13,898 nucleotides of DNA from Promethearchaeota archaeon (GTDB lineage Archaea > Asgardarchaeota > Lokiarchaeia > Sigynarchaeales > SOKP01). Of the stretch, positions 13,892-13,898 are shown one piece after another. The number at the start of each line of letters is the position of its first letter. Within the stretch, counting starts at the first letter, position 1. A program made the translations under genes and the position numbers. Below the pieces are notes generated by a model. It searched no databases. It saw only the letters and a list, made by a program, of their open reading frames with translations, and had not been told where the DNA came from. The stretch is from the NCBI GenBank assembly GCA_016839655.1, contig JAEOTW010000093.1, forward strand, positions 1-13,898, in the 5' to 3' direction.

Positions 13892-13898
13892 ATTATCC

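Noticed and set aside
1..13898. Mobile element, phage, CRISPR array, tRNA or defence system
   Set aside because: I found no transposase-like protein, terminal repeats, regularly spaced repeats, tRNA-like cloverleaf or defence-family motifs; coding content is metabolic throughout.

Overview
This is a low-GC window (roughly one third G+C by eye) of densely packed metabolic genes on both strands. Mostly short, AT-rich spacers separate them, and no gene-free stretch exceeds about 170 bases. It looks archaeal. Several genes have TATA-like boxes centred about 24-28 bases upstream of their start codons with no Shine-Dalgarno, as expected for leaderless transcripts, while a few others have clear purine-rich ribosome sites. 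Possible ends of transcription are U-rich runs rather than hairpins. AGA and ATA codons dominate and GTG/TTG starts occur. The mix of GH5 and GH172 glycosidases, a GPH sugar symporter, many SDRs and a YjbQ protein resembles that of low-GC Asgard archaea of the Lokiarchaeia type. That assignment is an inference, because no phylogenetic marker lies in the window.

Layout. The left edge (1-108, minus) is the N-terminus of a GH5 endoglycoceramidase-like glycosidase. A plus-strand pair follows: an SDR oxidoreductase (262-1011) and an Asp/Glu racemase-family protein (1056-1745). A second SDR (1779-2564, minus) and a Gfo/Idh/MocA oxidoreductase (2613-3737, plus) diverge from a 48-base spacer that seems to hold one shared TATA element. 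The 3738-3906 spacer holds a 27-codon frame resembling a broken VOC/glyoxalase N-terminus.

A minus-strand run follows, read from 8282 down to 3907: a NIPA-like DMT membrane transporter, a PIG-L/LmbE deacetylase, an M24 (Xaa-Pro/creatinase-type) metallopeptidase and an amidase-signature amidase. All three soluble enzymes belong to C-N or amide-bond hydrolase families, so this looks like an uptake-and-deacylation module for an amide-containing compound whose identity cannot be read from sequence. A possible internal promoter precedes the M24 gene.

From 8422 the plus strand carries an L-fucose/L-arabinose isomerase-like protein, a GPH (MelB-type) transporter and an alpha/beta hydrolase. The first two share a 17-base element just before their start codons. 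Converging on them from the right are a GH172 (DUF2961) glycosidase and a YjbQ protein. The GH172, isomerase-like protein, sugar symporter and oxidoreductases could together take up and process a furanoside or similar sugar inside the cell, since the GH172 has no export signal. No RNA genes, mobile elements, CRISPR arrays or phage genes were seen.
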